Below, piece by piece: positions 44,230 to 47,216 of a DNA stretch of 47,216 bases. Position 1 is the stretch's first letter. The number at the start of each line of letters is the position of its first letter. The DNA lies in NCBI GenBank assembly GCA_002474345.1, contig DKQD01000211.1:1-47216 (forward strand), read 5' to 3'. The position numbers and the translations under genes were made by a program. The DNA comes from Bacteriovoracaceae bacterium UBA7317 (lineage in GTDB: Bacteria; Bdellovibrionota; Bacteriovoracia; Bacteriovoracales; Bacteriovoracaceae). The notes beneath the pieces are model-generated. The model ran no database searches, was not told where the DNA came from, and saw only the letters and a list, made by a program, of their open reading frames with translations.

Positions 44230-44784
44230 TTAATTGTAACCAAGGGATAATAAATAACCAAAATTTCTTCTTGTTGAAGAAGCAAAACGCATAACTTGGG
44301 CATCAAACCTAACAAGCCATGTTGATGAGACATTATACTTAAACCCAAAGTTTAAACTAGAAGTGTAACTAGTTTGTAACTCATTCGGAGTGTAGAAAAC
44401 TTTTGTTGTATTACCATTATTCAAGGTTACGGCAGAGCCATCTCCAGACACACGGTTTAAGAAAGTTCCAAAACCATAAGTTAAATTAATATTTGTACTC
44501 CAATTATACTCAAAATTATAAAGTAAAAAGATCGTTTGATGAGTAGTCGTGTCTTTTGCATCTAAGTGGTAAACAAAACCTGCTTCCGGGGTAAACTTTT
44601 GTGACCACATGGTGAATAAATGATAGTCAAAAGATATAAAGGGGTTTAATGCAATTTTAGTCGTACTAGCTTCCTTATTATTTTGTGACTTCAAAAAGTA
44701 GGGAACGTAAGTCCCAAAGTTAAAACTAGGGTAAGCTGATTGGGGAAGCAAAAATATCAATAACACCAAAGTTTTTAATTTCAT
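44230..44784 (-). CDS. Outer-membrane beta-barrel-like protein
   Basis: This 184-residue protein has a signal peptide (1-19, ending AYPS). The mature part alternates hydrophobic and polar residues with aromatic girdles (FVYHLD, LLYNFEYNW, SLNFGFKYNV, YLLSLGYN), as in small outer-membrane barrels. It does not end in Phe, the usual C-terminal mark. It is the first gene of the operon with the matrixin. Its role could be surface assembly or transport. Confidence 0.7.
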   Translation of the reverse strand: MKLKTLVLLIFLLPQSAYPSFNFGTYVPYFLKSQNNKEASTTKIALNPFISFDYHLFTMWSQKFTPEAGFVYHLDAKDTTTHQTIFLLYNFEYNWSTNINLTYGFGTFLNRVSGDGSAVTLNNGNTTKVFYTPNELQTSYTSSLNFGFKYNVSSTWLVRFDAQVMRFASSTRRNFGYLLSLGYN

Positions 44785-44836
44785 GGTTAAAATTTTTTCA
44801 TGGACCCTCTTTTATGCCAAGAAAAAATTCATTAAC

Positions 44837-44857
44837 CGGTTTAAAAGAATTAAACCG
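44837..44857. promoter_or_regulatory. Inverted repeat upstream of the barrel-matrixin operon
   Basis: CGGTTTAA (44837-44844) and TTAAACCG (44850-44857) are perfect eight-base arms around AAGAA. The dyad lies 53 bases before the ATG of the beta-barrel gene, where an operator is expected. It could also form an RNA hairpin. No regulator gene is adjacent. Confidence 0.45.
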
Positions 44858-44944
44858 ACTAAAGGCTTTGGTTTTATACTATAGAATAGGGGGAGGGGAA
44901 AATAAAAGGATTCCCACTTTTTCTTGTTTTTTTAGTTCGTCTTT

Positions 44945-45148
44945 ATGCAAACCAAACCACCTTTTTTTATAGCCACATGCGGACTGTCCGCATTGCGCAT
45001 AAGGACGGTTAAACTTATCAAGATGCCTATGAAGGGTTTCTTAAGCTGGCCAAAAACTGCCCTTTACGAGGTTTATAAAATGGCCAAGAAAGGAAAGTTC
45101 TTTTTGAGTTCTTCCTATAAAGGCCTTATCCCTGTCTTTTCAAAATAA
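44945..45148 (+). CDS. Possible small basic protein
   Basis: A 67-codon frame begins at ATG 44945 and ends with TAA. The product is basic, with no recognised domain, and no ribosome-binding site is visible. It contains the 17-base palindrome 44977-44993. It may be a chance frame in an intergenic stretch; 44785-45323 otherwise holds only repeats and promoters. Confidence 0.25.
   Translation: MQTKPPFFIATCGLSALRIRTVKLIKMPMKGFLSWPKTALYEVYKMAKKGKFFLSSSYKGLIPVFSK
44977..44993. promoter_or_regulatory. GC-rich perfect palindrome
   Basis: ATGCGGAC, a central T and GTCCGCAT form a 17-base dyad. It stands out against the AT-rich surroundings. Such symmetric sites usually bind dimeric regulators. It lies about 190 bases upstream of the barrel gene (minus strand) and 350 bases upstream of the small exported protein (plus strand). 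Confidence 0.4.
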
Positions 45149-45323
45149 CATTCATTTCTTTTTTGCTTCTTTACCTAAGTTGAAAGTAGTAAATTCGTGC
45201 CATTTTTGAAGAGGTATTAAGAATTAAGCCAGAAAGAATTAAAAGGTTATTCCGCATTAAAACATATTGGCGCCAAGCACACATCATGTATATTCACCTC
45301 AACAAACTAACCAGGAGATACAA

Positions 45324-45644
45324 ATGAAAAAGCTTATGACAATTTTATTAATGACTGCAACTTTTAGTTCTGCTCATGCACTTTGGAGCGGTCCTATTAG
45401 TTCCTTAAGACCAATCATCAAAGAAACGCCAACAATGCTTAAGGAATTATCCATTAAAAAAATTTGCGGAATCATAAAAACGACTGGTCTTGCAAAAAGA
45501 CCGTTTATTGAGGCCAACAGAGGAGACATTGTAAGAATCACCGGACTTAAGCCTAAATCTTCATACGCGAAAGGCTGTGCTTATGGAAAAGTAACGACTA
45601 AAAACTATGGAAGAAAGATTCATGTTTCAAGATACGAGTTCTGA
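45324..45644 (+). CDS. Small exported basic protein
   Basis: This 106-residue protein has a signal peptide (1-19, ending SAHA). The mature part is basic, with two cysteines that may pair, and short beta-prone segments (IVRITGLKPKSS, KIHVSRYEF). ATG 45324 is chosen because CCAGGAG lies six bases upstream. No family recognised. It is closed by a clear terminator. Confidence 0.7.
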   Translation: MKKLMTILLMTATFSSAHALWSGPISSLRPIIKETPTMLKELSIKKICGIIKTTGLAKRPFIEANRGDIVRITGLKPKSSYAKGCAYGKVTTKNYGRKIHVSRYEF

Positions 45645-45647
45645 GAG

Positions 45648-45679
45648 TAATTCAATTTCCCCATTTGAATTATTTTTTT
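45648..45679 (+). terminator. Intrinsic terminator
   Basis: TAATTCAA (45648-45655) and TTGAATTA (45665-45672) pair perfectly around a nine-base loop, followed by seven T. It begins three bases after the stop codon of the small exported protein. Confidence 0.85.
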
Positions 45680-45699
45680 AATTAATGATTAACCGAACG

Positions 45700-45745
45700 T
45701 TCATTCCTTGCAAAAATTTCCCCTCCCCCCCTTGCGAGGAATGAA
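45700..45745. ncRNA. Long hairpin with C-rich loop, function unknown
   Basis: TTCATTCCTTGCAA (45700-45713) pairs with TTGCGAGGAATGAA (45732-45745), 14 pairs with one T-G wobble. The 18-base loop contains TTTCCCCTCCCCCCC. It stands between the terminator at 45648 and the trypsin-like gene at 45902. A structured RNA, a regulator-binding site or a mobile-element relic are possible; nothing here proves transcription. Confidence 0.35.
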
Positions 45746-45803
45746 TTTGTTACGAACTTATAATCCCTTTTAAAATTTTAACTCTCCCTAAAAAAAACTT
45801 GCG

Positions 45804-45834
45804 GCAAAAAAGGTTTTGCAATGCCCTTTTTTTT
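45804..45834 (+). terminator. Possible second hairpin with T tract
   Basis: GCAAAA (45804-45809) and TTTTGC (45814-45819) pair around AAGG, and AATGCCC then T8 follow. The stem is weak and seven bases separate it from the T run. It would lie 68 bases before the trypsin-like gene, so it could also be part of a leader. Confidence 0.25.
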
Positions 45835-45901
45835 AAAGCATAATTGCGACCCTCTTATTAGGAAACATTTTTTTTAAAGACTTAAACCTTAAGGATCATC
45901 A

Positions 45902-46801
45902 TTGAATATTGGATTTTTCACCACCGTCACACTCTTTTTAACCTTAATGGGATTTATAAAAACTTCCCTAAGCAGAGAACATATTATCTACGGTAAAAAT
46001 AACTTAATTGACTACTACCAAATCAAAGACACATTACCCGAAATAAAAGAATGGTCCCGCTCCATTTCTGCTATGGTCTCCAAAGAAGCCCTTCAAAAAG
46101 TAGGGCCTTCTTACATTGTTAAAAAGTCAAATCATGACCCAGATGAGCTTCCCTTTTGCCAACCGATGACCTCACTAGAAAAAGATTTTTCTTTAAGGCA
46201 AAAATTAAGCGAATGCACGGCCTTTTTAATTGGCCCTGGAATTCTTGCGACCGCCCGTCACTGTGTTGAAGAGGAAAGCCTTTGCCAAGAGAACCTTTGG
46301 GTGTTTGACTTTAAACTTGAAAAAAAGGATCAAGCCTTTAAAACCTTTCCTGAAAATAACGTTTTTGAATGCGAGCGCATTTTGTCTGAAGAACACTCCA
46401 TTCTTGATTACGCCATCATAAAGCTAAAAACCGTCCCCCTTAAAAGAAAACCCATGAAAATACGTCCTTTTAAAGCTGAGGATATTTCTGGCCACCCTAA
46501 CCTACTTGTTATGGGCCACCCTCTCGGTCACCCATTGAAAATATCCCTTCAATCAACTCTAAGAAAAAGCTCTCATCCCCTTTTTTTTGAATTTGAGTCA
46601 GACACTTTTAAAGGAAATAGCGGGTCCCCCGTTATTAATTTTGATAGGGGTTTTGTTGAAGGCATCCTTTTTAGTGGTGAAAGGGATTTTATTTATAAAG
46701 ACCACTGTAAAAAGATTAAGTACTGCGATCCAGGCTCTTGTCGAGGAGAAAGGGCCATAAAAATAAATCAAATTCCTCAAATCTATCAATGGATTCAATA
46801 A
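45902..46801 (+). CDS. Exported trypsin-like serine protease
   Basis: This 299-residue protein has a signal segment (3-23). The triad is H120 in TARHC, D169 in LDYAIIKL and S240 in GNSGSP, as in S1 proteases of the V8/glutamyl endopeptidase type. A conserved cysteine pair (C105 and C121) brackets the His loop. The TTG start has AAGGA six bases upstream; no in-frame ATG is near. It converges with the J-domain gene, 15 bases apart. Substrate preference is not predictable. Confidence 0.9.
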   Translation: MNIGFFTTVTLFLTLMGFIKTSLSREHIIYGKNNLIDYYQIKDTLPEIKEWSRSISAMVSKEALQKVGPSYIVKKSNHDPDELPFCQPMTSLEKDFSLRQKLSECTAFLIGPGILATARHCVEEESLCQENLWVFDFKLEKKDQAFKTFPENNVFECERILSEEHSILDYAIIKLKTVPLKRKPMKIRPFKAEDISGHPNLLVMGHPLGHPLKISLQSTLRKSSHPLFFEFESDTFKGNSGSPVINFDRGFVEGILFSGERDFIYKDHCKKIKYCDPGSCRGERAIKINQIPQIYQWIQ

Positions 46802-46816
46802 AAAATGGCCCTTATT

Positions 46817-47216
46817 TTAACCTCTACTCATAAGGTAATCATAAGCATCTTTAATTTTTTTAAAATCTTCCTGATTGCCCGAAACATCGGGGTGAAACTT
46901 TTTGGCCAAATTATGATAGGCTTTTTTAATTTCTTCTTTAGAAAAAGAGTCTTTTAACCCTAAACTACTAAGAGCTTTTTTAACCTTAAAGGATTCTTCA
47001 TTATATTTATCAGAATCGTATTCGTAGTGAAAATCATCAGGTCTTCCCATGCCCTTTGATATATAGTCTAAAAAGTTAAGACCTCCATAATGAATCAAAA
47101 TATAGAACCTTTTAATAACAAATGATGAAAGGCCAAGTGAAAAGAAATAAATGATATGAATATATTTATCAAATAATAAATCAATATTTTTTTGAAACGT
47201 GATAAGGAAAAGAAAC
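46817..47216 (-). CDS. J-domain (DnaJ-like) membrane protein, partial
   Basis: The frame is open from the right edge of the window to the stop at 46817, about 133 codons, so the start is outside. The last 55 residues form a J domain: SLGLKDSFSKEEIKKAYHNL, then KKFHPDV with the HPD triplet and FKKIKDAYDYL. Upstream is a hydrophobic stretch (IHIIYFFSLGLSSFVI), probably a membrane helix, then a charged linker. J proteins stimulate DnaK-type chaperones; here the J domain is C-terminal and the protein is probably membrane-bound, as in DjlA or Sec63-like types. A TTG at 47098 is a possible internal start but has no need to be used. Confidence 0.75.
   Translation of the reverse strand, partial: FLFLITFQKNIDLLFDKYIHIIYFFSLGLSSFVIKRFYILIHYGGLNFLDYISKGMGRPDDFHYEYDSDKYNEESFKVKKALSSLGLKDSFSKEEIKKAYHNLAKKFHPDVSGNQEDFKKIKDAYDYLMSRG

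Noticed and set aside
44785..44836. Sigma-54 promoter before the beta-barrel gene (TTGGCA on the minus strand)
   Set aside because: The expected TGC element 5 bases further on is missing; only the first half matches.

Overview
The window is AT-rich and densely packed with chromosomal genes. There is no prophage, transposon, CRISPR array, rRNA or tRNA that I can recognise. The style suggests a Gram-negative predatory bacterium of the Bdellovibrionota, probably the Bacteriovorax/Halobacteriovorax side. The grounds are low GC, many short exported proteins without clear relatives, several secreted proteases, frequent TTG and GTG starts, and c-di-GMP and cyclic-nucleotide signalling parts. This placement is inference; no rRNA or marker gene settles it.

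Layout. 1-2403 (minus): a polar amino-acid ABC importer operon in the order ATPase, binding protein, permease, permease, the last cut by the window edge. 2653-4336: deoC, an orphan CheX-like protein and a small CPXCG zinc-ribbon protein. 4379-7840 (minus): an exported DUF2279-like protein, the GTPase TypA/BipA and a small unknown. 8005-10750 (plus): a lone receiver protein, then a two-gene betaine/choline-type importer in which permease and binding protein are fused. 10767-14544: a secreted GDA1/CD39-type nucleotidase, a HAMP membrane protein and two exported proteins, one an alpha/beta hydrolase. 14712-21630: a phosphopantetheinyl transferase, an ABC ATPase with its membrane partner, a DksA/TraR-like zinc-finger protein overlapping a PlsC-like acyltransferase, and RecQ. 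21949-27600: a ribbon-helix-helix-like protein, a DUF985 cupin lacking a normal start codon, an SMR pump, DUF3108-like and YceI-like envelope proteins, a TetR regulator and a papain-like protease. 27784-32821: a RoxA-type ribosomal oxygenase, RluE, RarD, AlkB and a DoxX-PilZ fusion. 33092-40965: a stand-alone RND pump, an SDR protein lacking the catalytic Tyr, a class III adenylate cyclase and two lipoproteins. 41103-47216: a SRPBCC protein, a MerB-like gene interrupted by one in-frame TGA, a DJ-1/PfpI protein, a beta-barrel plus matrixin operon, a trypsin-like protease and a membrane J-domain protein running off the edge.

How it fits together. Most of the window is a mosaic of short operons rather than one pathway. 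Recurrent themes are envelope and secreted hydrolysis (papain-like, matrixin and trypsin-like proteases, an apyrase and an esterase-like hydrolase), solute uptake (amino acids, compatible solutes) and efflux (SMR, RND, RarD). Signalling proteins lie apart from their usual partners: a receiver, CheX, HAMP, PilZ and a cyclase. I see no complete new defence or mobile system. The most unusual items are the DoxX-PilZ fusion, the MerB-like gene with an internal TGA, the cupin gene whose best start is ATA, the bacterial apyrase, and several perfect inverted repeats, including one holding a stop codon in its loop.
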